Source of the DNA: Flavobacterium muglaense
GTDB taxonomy: Bacteria; Bacteroidota; Bacteroidia; Flavobacteriales; Flavobacteriaceae
NCBI RefSeq assembly: GCF_014305155.1
Contig: NZ_JACRUK010000002.1
Span: 149,015 to 211,096 of the forward strand
Length of the DNA: 62,082 nucleotides
Reading direction: 5' to 3'
Positions 1 to 7,972 of this stretch are shown piece after piece (the stretch's first letter is position 1; the number at the start of each line of letters is the position of its first letter). The position numbers and the translations under genes are program-made. The notes beneath the pieces are model-generated. The model was not told the DNA's origin, did not search any database, and worked only from the letters and a program-made list of their open reading frames with translations.

Positions 1-265
1 AAATAGGAATTGGAAAATCGGTGATTTTCACATATTTCAAATTGGGAAGAAGCGAAGCGGCTTCCTAAAAAATAGGAATTAGAAAATCGATGATTTTCAA
101 ATATTTCAAATTGGGAAGAAGCGAAGCGGCTTCCTAAAAAATAGGAATTAGAAAATCGGTGATTTTCAAATATTTCAAATTGGGAAGAAGCGAAGCGGCT
201 TCCTAAAAAATAGGAATTGGAAAATCGGTGATTTTCAAATATTTCAAATTGAGAAGAAGCGAAAA
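1..265. repeat. 69-bp tandem repeat, four copies
   Basis: Four copies of a 69-bp unit begin at about 2, 71, 140 and 209 (each starting AATAGGAATT). They differ by only a few bases, and the last copy decays near 265. Each unit carries two small inverted repeats, AAAATC/GATTTT and GGAAG/CTTCC (around GAAGCGAAGCGGCTTC). The array reaches the window edge, so more copies may lie outside. No coding capacity was seen. The region is the upstream flank of the permease gene. Confidence 0.9.
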
Positions 266-327
266 AAATATACATCTATTTTTTGCGAAAGCATAAAAAC
301 AAAAATACAAGTCAATAGCACACAACT

Positions 328-1773
328 ATGTCGGAAAATAAAACGGAGTTAAAACGCTCTTTAGGATTGATAGATGCTACTAGCTTAGTAGCGGGTTCTA
401 TGATAGGTTCGGGGATTTTTATTGTAACATCAGCAATGGCTCGTGATATAGGTTCGGCAGCTTGGTTGTTAGTAATCTGGTTGGTTACTGGTTTAATTAC
501 AGTTGCTGCGGCCTTAAGTTATGGCGAGCTTGCAGGAATGATGCCCAATGCCGGTGGACAATTTGTATACATTCAGCGTGCTTATGGTAGGTTGATTTCT
601 TTTCTTTACGGATGGACGGTTTTTACAGTGATTCAAACGGGGGTAATTGCTGCAATTGCGGTAACATTTGCCAGTTATGCTGCAATTTTCTTTCCGGCCT
701 TAGATGATACTCTTTTTCAAGTAGGTGATGGATTTGTTTTTACAAATAGCAAACTATTGGCTATTTTAAGTATTATTCTACTCACATATATCAATACGCA
801 AGGGGTGAAAAGCGGTAAAATAGTACAGCTGATATTGACATCGGCTAAATTGATTGCTCTGTTTGCCTTAATTGTTTTAGGGATATATGTGGGATTGAAA
901 ACAGACGTTTTGGCTAATAACTTTACTAATATGTGGGACGCTAGTAAAACAGTTTTAAATCCTGATGGTACCGTTACAGTTACTAAGCTTGGCGGAATGG
1001 CATTATTAGGTGCTGCAGCTGCAACTATGATAAACTCTTTGTTTTCAAGTGATGCATGGAATAATGTTACTTTTATAGCAGGCGAAATTAAAGAACCCAA
1101 AAAAAATATCCCTAGGAGTTTGTTTTTAGGAACTTTGATTGTTACAATTATTTATGTCTTGGCTAATGTGGCTTATTTAGCGTTGTTGCCTATGCAGGGA
1201 ACAGCAGGAGCTACAGCAGTTTTTGATAGCGGCATCATGTTTGCCAAGAATGATCGAGTAGGAGCAGCAGCTGCCGGAATGATTATGGGAAATGTTAGCA
1301 TTTTTGTAATGGCGGCCTTAATTATGGTATCTACTTTTGGTGCTAATAGCGGACTGATTCTATCGGGTGGTAGGTTGTTTTATGCTATGGCAAAAGACAA
1401 TTTGTTTTTTAAGCAAGCAACAGAGCTAAACAAAAATCAAGTTCCGGCCAAAGCTTTATGGGTACAATGCATTTGGGCTAGTGTGTTAGCAATTTCCGGA
1501 AAATTTGGGGATTTATTGACTTATGCCACTTTTGCCTCTTTGTTGTTTTATATCTTAACTATCATAGGTGTTTTTATCCTTCGAAAAAAAGAACCTACTA
1601 CAGAGCGACCTTACAAAGCTTTTGGTTATCCATTTGTGCCAGCAATTTACGTTCTGGTTACTACTGGAATATGTTTGACGTTATTAGTGTATGATACTGT
1701 AAATACGGGTTTAGGTCTAGGAATTGTTTTGTTAGGGATTCCGGTATATTATTTTTTGATGAATAAAAAATAA
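328..1773 (+). CDS. APC-superfamily amino acid permease
   Basis: Probable inner-membrane amino acid transporter of 481 residues, with about 12 hydrophobic segments. The N-terminal motif GSMIGSGIF (residues 23-31) is the glycine-rich substrate-binding loop of TM1 in the APC (amino acid-polyamine-organocation) family. GELAGMMPNAGGQFVYI in TM2-3 and a lysine-poor, hydrophobic C-terminus also fit. The substrate cannot be told from sequence; members include serine/threonine and other amino-acid exchangers. The ATG at 328 follows the 69-bp repeats by about 60 bp. The gene is convergent with the regulator gene on the minus strand, with only five bases between stop codons and no clear terminator. Confidence 0.88.
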   Translation: MSENKTELKRSLGLIDATSLVAGSMIGSGIFIVTSAMARDIGSAAWLLVIWLVTGLITVAAALSYGELAGMMPNAGGQFVYIQRAYGRLISFLYGWTVFTVIQTGVIAAIAVTFASYAAIFFPALDDTLFQVGDGFVFTNSKLLAILSIILLTYINTQGVKSGKIVQLILTSAKLIALFALIVLGIYVGLKTDVLANNFTNMWDASKTVLNPDGTVTVTKLGGMALLGAAAATMINSLFSSDAWNNVTFIAGEIKEPKKNIPRSLFLGTLIVTIIYVLANVAYLALLPMQGTAGATAVFDSGIMFAKNDRVGAAAAGMIMGNVSIFVMAALIMVSTFGANSGLILSGGRLFYAMAKDNLFFKQATELNKNQVPAKALWVQCIWASVLAISGKFGDLLTYATFASLLFYILTIIGVFILRKKEPTTERPYKAFGYPFVPAIYVLVTTGICLTLLVYDTVNTGLGLGIVLLGIPVYYFLMNKK

Positions 1774-1778
1774 GAATT

Positions 1779-2459
1779 TTATTCGGCTAGTTTTTTAAGT
1801 TTACTTAGGTTTAAAATGGTGATTTTCTTTCCAGATAAATCGATTAGTCCTAATTTCTTAAAGTCGGATAACAAACGGATACAGCTTTCTGTCGCAGTTC
1901 CTATCATTCCAGCCAGTTCTTCACGAGAAAGCTGAATGTGTAGTGAGCCGTCTTCGTTTTTCCCGAAAGAAGTTTCGAGATAAATTAATGTTTCGGCTAG
2001 TCTTTCTTTGACTGTTTTTTGCGCCATAGAAACAGTGTGTGTATCAGCATCTTTCAAATCACCACAAATGCTTTTCATAACATTCATAGAAAATTGATTG
2101 TTATTGTCAAAGAAACCCATGATTTCTGCTTTTGGGATAAAGCAAACTTCCATGTCTTCTAATGCTATTGCACTCAAGTTGGTGGGTTCATCGCTAATCA
2201 TAGAGCGTTGTCCTAGTAACTCACCTTTACTTACTAATTTAATGATTTGATCTTTACCGTTTTGGCTTAATTTACTCATTTTACAAACGCCATCTTTGAT
2301 ACAAAAGATTCCGTTTACATTTTCACCTTCTACAAAAATGGTTTCTCCTTTTTTTATAGTGTAAGAAGTCTTACAGTCCGCAATTTTAAGTAATTCGTCT
2401 TTGTTTAGCGCCTTTAATGAACTAAATTCTCTAACAATACATTGCTCGCATTTACTCAT
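1779..2459 (-). CDS. CRP/FNR-family transcriptional regulator (FNR-like)
   Basis: 226-residue regulator with an N-terminal cyclic-nucleotide-binding-like beta barrel (about 20-135), a dimerisation helix (about 137-165) and a C-terminal winged helix (about 168-220). Cysteines at 4, 7 and 29 are spaced roughly as in the N-terminal cluster ligands of oxygen-sensing FNR, and a further cysteine at 106 could be the fourth ligand; this is inference. The recognition helix reads TATESCIRLL: the Glu and Arg of the FNR E-x-x-S-R pattern are kept but Ser is replaced by Ile. It is divergent from ccoI and next to the cbb3 oxidase genes, so it is the obvious candidate for their low-oxygen control. Could instead be a redox or nitric oxide sensor of the same family. 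Confidence 0.9.
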   Translation of the reverse strand: MSKCEQCIVREFSSLKALNKDELLKIADCKTSYTIKKGETIFVEGENVNGIFCIKDGVCKMSKLSQNGKDQIIKLVSKGELLGQRSMISDEPTNLSAIALEDMEVCFIPKAEIMGFFDNNNQFSMNVMKSICGDLKDADTHTVSMAQKTVKERLAETLIYLETSFGKNEDGSLHIQLSREELAGMIGTATESCIRLLSDFKKLGLIDLSGKKITILNLSKLKKLAE

Positions 2460-2486
2460 TTAGAATTTTTTTTTGGTGGATTGCTA

Positions 2487-2494
2487 CAAATTTA
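2487..2494 (-). promoter_or_regulatory. -7 element of the FNR-like regulator gene
   Basis: On the minus strand this reads TAAATTTG, matching the Bacteroidota -7 consensus TAnnTTTG, about 28 bases before the regulator's start codon. The FNR-like palindrome centred at 2511.5 is 24.5 bases upstream and so would cover the -33 region, a position typical for repression. No TTG was found at the normal -33 position. Confidence 0.5.
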
Positions 2495-2503
2495 ATCATT
2501 AAG

Positions 2504-2548
2504 TATGACATATATCATATTTTCATTAACATTCGTTTAAGAACTTTG
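2504..2548 (+). promoter_or_regulatory. FNR-like operator and promoter of ccoI
   Basis: The palindrome TATGACATATATCATA (2504-2519) has the TGAY-N4-RTCA core of an FNR box. A near-match to the -7 element, GAACTTTG (2541-2548), ends 36.5 bases from its centre. The same spacing is found in front of ccoS and hemN. The weak -7 element suggests dependence on an activator. Confidence 0.7.
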
Positions 2549-2559
2549 CAACAGGTAAA

Positions 2560-4956
2560 ATGAGCAAAATTATGGACACACAAAACTGTTTCCATTGTGG
2601 ATTAGATATTATAAAAGAAGAAGAGATTATTTTTGACAATAAAAATTTCTGTTGCAACGGTTGCAAGACTGTGTATGAAATTTTTAGTGTGAATGATATG
2701 ACGTGCTATTATGATTTTGAAAAATCCCCTGGAGCAACCCCATTAGATATTAAAGGTAAATATGAATTTTTAGACAATGAAAACATTATTGCAAAGTTGT
2801 TGGATTTTCAAGAAACTACAACCGCTATTGTTTCACTTAGCATTCCTCATATACATTGTAGCTCGTGTATTTGGATTCTGGAAAATTTACAACGTCTTCA
2901 ACAAGGAATAAGTAGTTCTCAGGTTAATTTTCCAGAGAAGAAAGTCCGAATTACTTATAATCCCGAGCAAGTTTCCCTGAGCGAAATTGTCTATTTATTG
3001 AGCTCAATAGGGTATGAGCCGTATATAAGTCTAGAGAATTACGAGACAGGTAAGAAAAGCGTAGACCGCAGTTTGACTTATAAATTAGGGGTAGCTTTTT
3101 TCTGTTTTGGAAATATTATGTTATTATCATTTCCAGAATATTTTGAAGTAACCGAATATTGGCTCGATACCTACCGTCCTTTTTTTAGATGGTTGATTTT
3201 TGCACTTTCCTTGCCATCATTCTTTTATTCAGCAAGTAGTTACTATGTTTCAGCTTATAAAGGCATTCGATCAAAAATTTTAAATATCGATATTCCTATT
3301 GCATTGGGAATCGTCGTGATGTTTGTTCGTAGCACCGTTGATATCGTTTTTGACTATGGATCTGGATTTTTTGACAGCTTAACAGGTTTGATATTCTTCA
3401 TGCTCTTAGGTAAAATGTTTCAAATCAAAACCTATAGTTTTTTGAGTTTTGAACGCGATTTTAAATCCTATTTCCCCATTGCTATCACACGCATCAATCC
3501 AGACAATTCTGAAGAAAGTGTTCCGGTTTATGACATTGTAAAAGGCAATCGATTATTGATTAGAAATCAAGAATTAATTCCCGTTGACGGTATTTTAATA
3601 AGTAACAGCGCTTCTGTTGATTATAGTTTTGTGACGGGAGAGGCTGTTCCCATTACTAAAAATTCAGGTGATAAGATATTTGCGGGAGGGAAACAAATAG
3701 GTAAAGTAATAGAGATGGAGGTGCTGCAATCTACTTCTCAAAGTTATTTAACGCAGTTGTGGAGTAATGATATTTTTCAAAAAAATGTCACCCAGCGCCA
3801 TAAAAACATTACGGATACCATTAGTCATTATTTTACGCCTATTTTGTTGCTTATTGCGTTTTTATCCTTTGGATATTGGATTTTTATAGACACCATTACA
3901 GCTTTCAATGTGTTTACTTCTATTTTAATTGTGGCTTGTCCGTGCGCCTTGGCATTGACTGCGCCGTTTACTATGGGAAATATTTTACGCATTTTAGGTA
4001 AGAAAAAATTCTATCTTAAAAATGCCTTGGTGATCGAACAATTAGCCAAAGTAGATACCATTGTTTTTGATAAAACAGGAACGATTACTACCAATAAAAA
4101 ATCGAGTATTTCTTATAAGGGCGCTCCGCTATGGGGTGATGAATTGGTTGCTATTAAGAACATTGTTCGCGCCTCAAACCATCCTTTGAGCCGCATGTTA
4201 TATGACTTTTTGCCAGATATGAGTAAGGTTGTCATTGCAGATTTCGAGGAAATAAACGGCCAAGGAATTCAAGGAAGTTACAAGGATAGAAAGTTCCAAA
4301 TTGGGTCTGCGGTATTTGTTGGTAAAAACGAAGAACAAGGTGTATTGCAAACTGCCGTTCATATTGCAATTGACGGCAAGTATTACGGAAAATATATTTT
4401 TAACAATCAATACCGTGATGGATTAGAGTCTCTTTTTAAAGGATTGAAACAATCGTATCAAATCAAAGTTTTATCGGGAGATAATGATGGTGAACGGAAA
4501 GCGCTGGAGACTTTTTTGCCGCAAGGAACCGAATTGATTTTTAACCAAAACCCAGAGCAAAAACTTGAATTTATTAAAAACCTACAAGATCAAGGTAAGA
4601 ATGTCATGATGGTGGGTGATGGACTAAATGACGCTGGTGCATTGGCGCAAAGCAATATCGGAATCTCGATTTCAGAGAATGTTAACGTTTTTTCTCCCGC
4701 TTGTGATGCGATTCTAGAAGCCAACGAATTTGACCAATTGCACTATTTTCTGCGCCTTTCAAAAAAAGCCATGACCACCATAAAAATGAGTTTCGTTCTC
4801 TCCTTGCTCTACAACGTGGTTGGGCTTTCATTTGCTATCACCGGAAATTTAAAACCCTTGGTAGCGGCTATAATTATGCCTTTGAGCACCATCACCATCG
4901 TTAGTTTTGTGACTATAATGAGTAATTATTATTCAAGAAAGCTAAAAAAAGAGTAA
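2560..4956 (+). CDS. ccoI: Copper-transporting P1B-type ATPase CcoI for cbb3 oxidase assembly
   Basis: Heavy-metal P-type ATPase of 798 residues that probably exports or delivers copper for cbb3 oxidase maturation. Visible in order: an N-terminal cysteine-rich metal-binding domain (CFHCG and CCNGC, residues 10-32), an HMA domain with CSSC (100-103), the TGEA phosphatase loop, the CPC transmembrane metal site (460-462), the DKTGT phosphorylation motif (Asp504), a His-Pro dipeptide typical of P1B pumps, and GDGLND. The N-terminal extension is typical of CcoI/FixI. The start at 2560 is used here; ATG at 2572 (residue 5) is an equally plausible start, because the inferred transcription start is only a few bases upstream. 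Gene order ccoI-ccoS-ccoNO supports the assembly role over general copper tolerance. Confidence 0.93.
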   Translation: MSKIMDTQNCFHCGLDIIKEEEIIFDNKNFCCNGCKTVYEIFSVNDMTCYYDFEKSPGATPLDIKGKYEFLDNENIIAKLLDFQETTTAIVSLSIPHIHCSSCIWILENLQRLQQGISSSQVNFPEKKVRITYNPEQVSLSEIVYLLSSIGYEPYISLENYETGKKSVDRSLTYKLGVAFFCFGNIMLLSFPEYFEVTEYWLDTYRPFFRWLIFALSLPSFFYSASSYYVSAYKGIRSKILNIDIPIALGIVVMFVRSTVDIVFDYGSGFFDSLTGLIFFMLLGKMFQIKTYSFLSFERDFKSYFPIAITRINPDNSEESVPVYDIVKGNRLLIRNQELIPVDGILISNSASVDYSFVTGEAVPITKNSGDKIFAGGKQIGKVIEMEVLQSTSQSYLTQLWSNDIFQKNVTQRHKNITDTISHYFTPILLLIAFLSFGYWIFIDTITAFNVFTSILIVACPCALALTAPFTMGNILRILGKKKFYLKNALVIEQLAKVDTIVFDKTGTITTNKKSSISYKGAPLWGDELVAIKNIVRASNHPLSRMLYDFLPDMSKVVIADFEEINGQGIQGSYKDRKFQIGSAVFVGKNEEQGVLQTAVHIAIDGKYYGKYIFNNQYRDGLESLFKGLKQSYQIKVLSGDNDGERKALETFLPQGTELIFNQNPEQKLEFIKNLQDQGKNVMMVGDGLNDAGALAQSNIGISISENVNVFSPACDAILEANEFDQLHYFLRLSKKAMTTIKMSFVLSLLYNVVGLSFAITGNLKPLVAAIIMPLSTITIVSFVTIMSNYYSRKLKKE

Positions 4957-4991
4957 AATAAGGAGCAGTAATAAAGTAGTTCAATTCAAGA

Positions 4992-5076
4992 GTTGTCCCG
5001 CTCTTCGCATTATCTTTTTAAAGGCTCCGTGCCTCCACCTTTAAAAAGGATAATTTGCTGCGATCGGGGCTATTTA
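4992..5076. repeat. Dispersed hairpin element, copy A
   Basis: A palindromic element lies between ccoI and ccoS: CCCGCT-TTCGC, TATCTTTTTAAAGG, a short loop, CCTTTAAAAAGGATA and ATCGGGGCTATTT. The ends match copies at 45037-45118 and 55515-55602. The central arms can form a strong stem, so it may end ccoI transcription or protect its 3' end. Confidence 0.75.
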
Positions 5077-5108
5077 AAACCTACTTTTTTCATAACAAAA
5101 AATCAAAG

Positions 5109-5153
5109 TATGATAAATATCATATTTATATAAGGAGTAGCGCAGTAATTTTG
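5109..5153 (+). promoter_or_regulatory. FNR-like operator and promoter of the ccoS-ccoNOQP operon
   Basis: TATGATAAATATCATA (5109-5124) is a near-perfect palindrome with core TGAT-N4-ATCA. TAATTTTG (5146-5153) is a perfect TAnnTTTG element ending 36.5 bases from the palindrome centre, putting the operator near -41, the classic activating position for FNR/CRP proteins. The ccoS start codon follows 20 bases later. Confidence 0.78.
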
Positions 5154-5172
5154 TTTAACACAAATTTAAGGT

Positions 5173-5364
5173 ATGAGTGTCATCTATTTATTAATCACCA
5201 TTAGCATATTCGTTGCAATTGGCTTTTTTGTTGCTTTTATAGTAGCAGTAAAAAGTGGCCAGTATGACGACGACTATACGCCCTCAGTCAGGATGCTTTT
5301 TGACGATGAGATCAAGAAAACACCCCAAAAACAAATACAAACAACAGAAAAAAAACAAATTTGA
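5173..5364 (+). CDS. ccoS: cbb3-type cytochrome oxidase assembly protein CcoS
   Basis: Small membrane protein of 63 residues with one N-terminal transmembrane helix (about residues 4-27), followed by a short acidic and lysine-rich tail. The helix followed by a SGQYDDDYTPSVRMLFDDE stretch is typical of CcoS, where the motif just after the helix (G-Q-[FY]-D-D) is conserved. CcoS is needed to insert cofactors into the CcoN subunit. It is the first gene of the oxidase operon: its TGA stop ends two bases before the ccoNO start, so the two are probably translationally coupled. The FNR-like promoter lies just upstream. Confidence 0.9.
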   Translation: MSVIYLLITISIFVAIGFFVAFIVAVKSGQYDDDYTPSVRMLFDDEIKKTPQKQIQTTEKKQI

Positions 5365-5366
5365 TT

Positions 5367-7556
5367 ATGGAAATGCAGCAGTTTTATTATGACAACAAAA
5401 TTGTAAAGAAGTTCATTTACGCTACCATTCTTTTTGGTGTAGTGGGAATGCTTGTTGGGCTTACGTTAGCTACAATGTTTCTTTTTCCTAACTTAACTGA
5501 CGGAATTCCGTGGTTAAGTTATGGTAGATTAAGACCTTTACACACTAATGCAGTAATTTTTGCTTTTGTAGGAAATGCTTTTTTTGCAGGAATGTATTAT
5601 TCGATGCAACGATTGCTTAAAGCAAGGATGTACAGCGATTTTTTAAGTAATCTTCACTTTTGGGGATGGCAATTAATTATTGTTGCCGCAGCAATTACAC
5701 TGCCTTTGGGTTACAGTACATCTAAAGAATATGCCGAACTAGAATGGCCTATAGATATTGCAATTACCTTAATTTGGGTAGTAATGGGTATCAACATGAT
5801 AGGTACAATGATAAAAAGAAGAGAGCGTCATCTATATGTAGCAATCTGGTTTTATCTAGCCACTTTTGTAACAGTTGCGGTATTGCATATTTTCAATAGT
5901 TTAGAAATTCCTGTTTCGTTATTCTCAATGAAAAGTTACTCAGTATACGCAGGGGTACAAGATGCGTTAGTTCAATGGTGGTATGGTCATAATGCCGTTG
6001 CCTTTTTCTTAACGACACCTTTCTTAGGGTTGATGTATTACTTTGTGCCTAAAGCAGCAAATCGTCCAGTGTACTCTTATAGATTGTCTATTGTGCATTT
6101 TTGGTCTTTGATATTTATTTATATCTGGGCAGGACCACACCATTTATTATATTCGGCTTTACCTAACTGGGCTCAAAACTTAGGAGTTGTTTTCTCTATT
6201 ATGTTAATTGCACCATCTTGGGGAGGTATGATCAACGGACTGTTGACCTTACGAGGCGCTTGGGATAAAGTAAGAGTTGATCCTGTATTGAAATTTTTCG
6301 TAGTTGCCATTACGGGTTATGGTATGGCTACTTTTGAAGGACCTATGTTGTCTCTTAAAAATGTAAATGCTATTGCGCATTTTACGGATTGGATTATTGC
6401 TCACGTTCACGTAGGTGCTTTGGCTTGGAATGGTTTTATGGCTTTTGGTATGATTTATTGGTTGGTTCCAAGAATGACAAAAGGGCCTTTGTTCTCAACT
6501 AAATTAGCTAATTTCCATTTCTGGATTGGAACACTTGGAATTATCTTATATACTTTACCAATGTATGTTGCTGGTTTTTTACAAGCCTCAATGTGGAAAC
6601 AATTCAATCCTGATGGAACGTTAACTTATGGTAACTTTCTAGAAACAGTTACGCAAATCATGCCAATGTATTGGATGCGTGCAATTGGAGGTACTTTATA
6701 CCTTACAGGAATGCTTGTTTTAGTTTATAATATCGCCAAAACATTAATGGCTAACGAAACTATTGAAGATGAATTAGCAGAAGCACCAGAATTACAAAAA
6801 ATCAGTAGTAGTAGAATAAAAGGTGAAAAATTCCACCCTTGGTTGGAAAGAAAACCAATTCAATTAACAATTCTTGCTACAATAGCAATCTTGATCGGAG
6901 GAGTTATTCAAATTGTGCCTACTATCATGGTGAAATCTAATATACCTACGATAGCAAGTGTTAAGCCTTATACACCACTAGAATTAGAAGGACGTGATTT
7001 ATACATACGTGAAGGTTGTGTAGGTTGTCACTCTCAAATGGTACGTCCTTTCCGTTCAGAAGTAGAGCGTTATGGACCACAATCTAAAGCGGGAGAGTTT
7101 GTTTACGATCATCCATTTTTATGGGGTTCTAAACGTACAGGTCCAGATTTATTAAGAGTAGGTGGTAAGTACAATGACAATTGGCATTTCAATCACATGT
7201 GGAGTCCTCAAAGTACATCGGCAGGTTCAATTATGCCAGGTTACAAATGGTTGTTTGACAATAAAGCGTTGGATATTTCAGATATCGAAGGAAAAATGAA
7301 AGTGATGCAAACACTTGGAGTTCCTTATACTGATGCCGAAGTAGCAAATGCTAAAAATGCAATCAAAGAACAATCACAAAAAATTGAAAATAACCTAAAA
7401 GCCGACCCTGACTTTGTGAAAAGTTATGAGGACAGTAAGAAGAAAGCTGCTGCTAAAGGAGAAGAATTTGTCCCTATGCATCAAAGAGAAATTGTAGCAT
7501 TGATCTCGTACATTCAGCGATTAGGAACTGATATTAAAGTGAAAGATAAAAAGTAA
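5367..7556 (+). CDS. ccoNO: Fused cbb3 cytochrome c oxidase subunits I and II (CcoN-CcoO)
   Basis: A single 729-residue protein joins the catalytic haem-copper subunit CcoN (about 1-470) to the monohaem cytochrome c subunit CcoO (about 500-729). CcoN has about 12 membrane segments and the histidine motifs RPLHTN, WYGHNAVAF, GPHHLLYSA and HFTDWIIAHVHVGAL, which bind the low-spin haem, CuB and high-spin haem. CcoO has a membrane anchor (about 505-525) and the haem c motif CVGCH (551-555), followed by the CcoO signature MVRPFRSEVERYG. Fusion of these subunits is common in Bacteroidota. The start is the ATG at 5367; an in-frame TTG at 5361 overlaps the ccoS stop and is less likely. It reduces oxygen to water at high affinity in the inner membrane. 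Confidence 0.95.
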   Translation: MEMQQFYYDNKIVKKFIYATILFGVVGMLVGLTLATMFLFPNLTDGIPWLSYGRLRPLHTNAVIFAFVGNAFFAGMYYSMQRLLKARMYSDFLSNLHFWGWQLIIVAAAITLPLGYSTSKEYAELEWPIDIAITLIWVVMGINMIGTMIKRRERHLYVAIWFYLATFVTVAVLHIFNSLEIPVSLFSMKSYSVYAGVQDALVQWWYGHNAVAFFLTTPFLGLMYYFVPKAANRPVYSYRLSIVHFWSLIFIYIWAGPHHLLYSALPNWAQNLGVVFSIMLIAPSWGGMINGLLTLRGAWDKVRVDPVLKFFVVAITGYGMATFEGPMLSLKNVNAIAHFTDWIIAHVHVGALAWNGFMAFGMIYWLVPRMTKGPLFSTKLANFHFWIGTLGIILYTLPMYVAGFLQASMWKQFNPDGTLTYGNFLETVTQIMPMYWMRAIGGTLYLTGMLVLVYNIAKTLMANETIEDELAEAPELQKISSSRIKGEKFHPWLERKPIQLTILATIAILIGGVIQIVPTIMVKSNIPTIASVKPYTPLELEGRDLYIREGCVGCHSQMVRPFRSEVERYGPQSKAGEFVYDHPFLWGSKRTGPDLLRVGGKYNDNWHFNHMWSPQSTSAGSIMPGYKWLFDNKALDISDIEGKMKVMQTLGVPYTDAEVANAKNAIKEQSQKIENNLKADPDFVKSYEDSKKKAAAKGEEFVPMHQREIVALISYIQRLGTDIKVKDKK

Positions 7557-7559
7557 TTT

Positions 7560-7643
7560 ACTAAGGGGCCTAAGATTCTAAGCTTGTGAGGAACGCTGTA
7601 TCTACAAAAGCTTAGGAGCTTAGAGTCTAAGGACCTAAGTAAT
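7560..7643. repeat. Imperfect palindrome rich in CTAAG
   Basis: The ccoNO-ccoQ spacer starts ACTAAGG and ends CCTAAGT, and contains several CTAAG/CTTAG words (TTCTAAGCTTGT, AGCTTAGGAGCTTAGAG). It can fold into an imperfect long hairpin inside the operon mRNA. No T-run follows it, so it does not look like a simple terminator. Confidence 0.6.
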
Positions 7644-7658
7644 TTAAAACTAAAAAAT

Positions 7659-7829
7659 ATGTTCGAACAAATAAAACACAATATGGAGACCATCGCGGGA
7701 GTTGCGATCTATCCGATACTATCACTATTAATTTTCTTTATATTCTTTGTAGGACTTGGTATCTGGGTTCTATCTTATAAAAAAGAGAAACTAAATGAAT
7801 TAAGCCAAATCCCTTTACAGGATAATTAA
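7659..7829 (+). CDS. ccoQ: cbb3 oxidase subunit CcoQ-like small membrane protein
   Basis: A 56-residue protein starting MFEQIKHNME and ending PLQDN, read directly from the DNA. It has one predicted transmembrane helix (about residues 17-40, YPILSLLIFFIFFVGLGIWV), then a charged cytosolic tail (SYKKEKLNEL). The size, single helix and position between ccoNO and ccoP fit CcoQ, a small accessory subunit that stabilises the oxidase. There is little sequence conservation in this family, so the call rests mainly on context and topology. It is preceded by a palindromic spacer of about 80 bases and followed by ccoP after about 140 bases. Confidence 0.82.
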   Translation: MFEQIKHNMETIAGVAIYPILSLLIFFIFFVGLGIWVLSYKKEKLNELSQIPLQDN

Positions 7830-7972
7830 ATATTCATAAAATAAAATTGGTCTGGATGCGCTTTTGTTTAATCAAAAGTAAAACCATAACCTAACCTAAA
7901 TAATTAATCAATTCCAGCTGTACTATACATTTTTTGAGAACGTATAATAAAGCGGATATCAAAACTGATAAA

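Noticed and set aside
1..265. 69-bp array as a CRISPR
   Set aside because: Whole units are nearly identical, with no variable spacers.
5361..5366. TTG at 5361 as start of ccoNO
   Set aside because: It overlaps the ccoS stop and adds only two residues; ATG at 5367 gives the normal N-terminus.
7934..7972. TTG at 7934 as start of ccoP
   Set aside because: The 13 extra residues are polar and lack family similarity; ATG at 7973 begins the typical N-terminal membrane segment.
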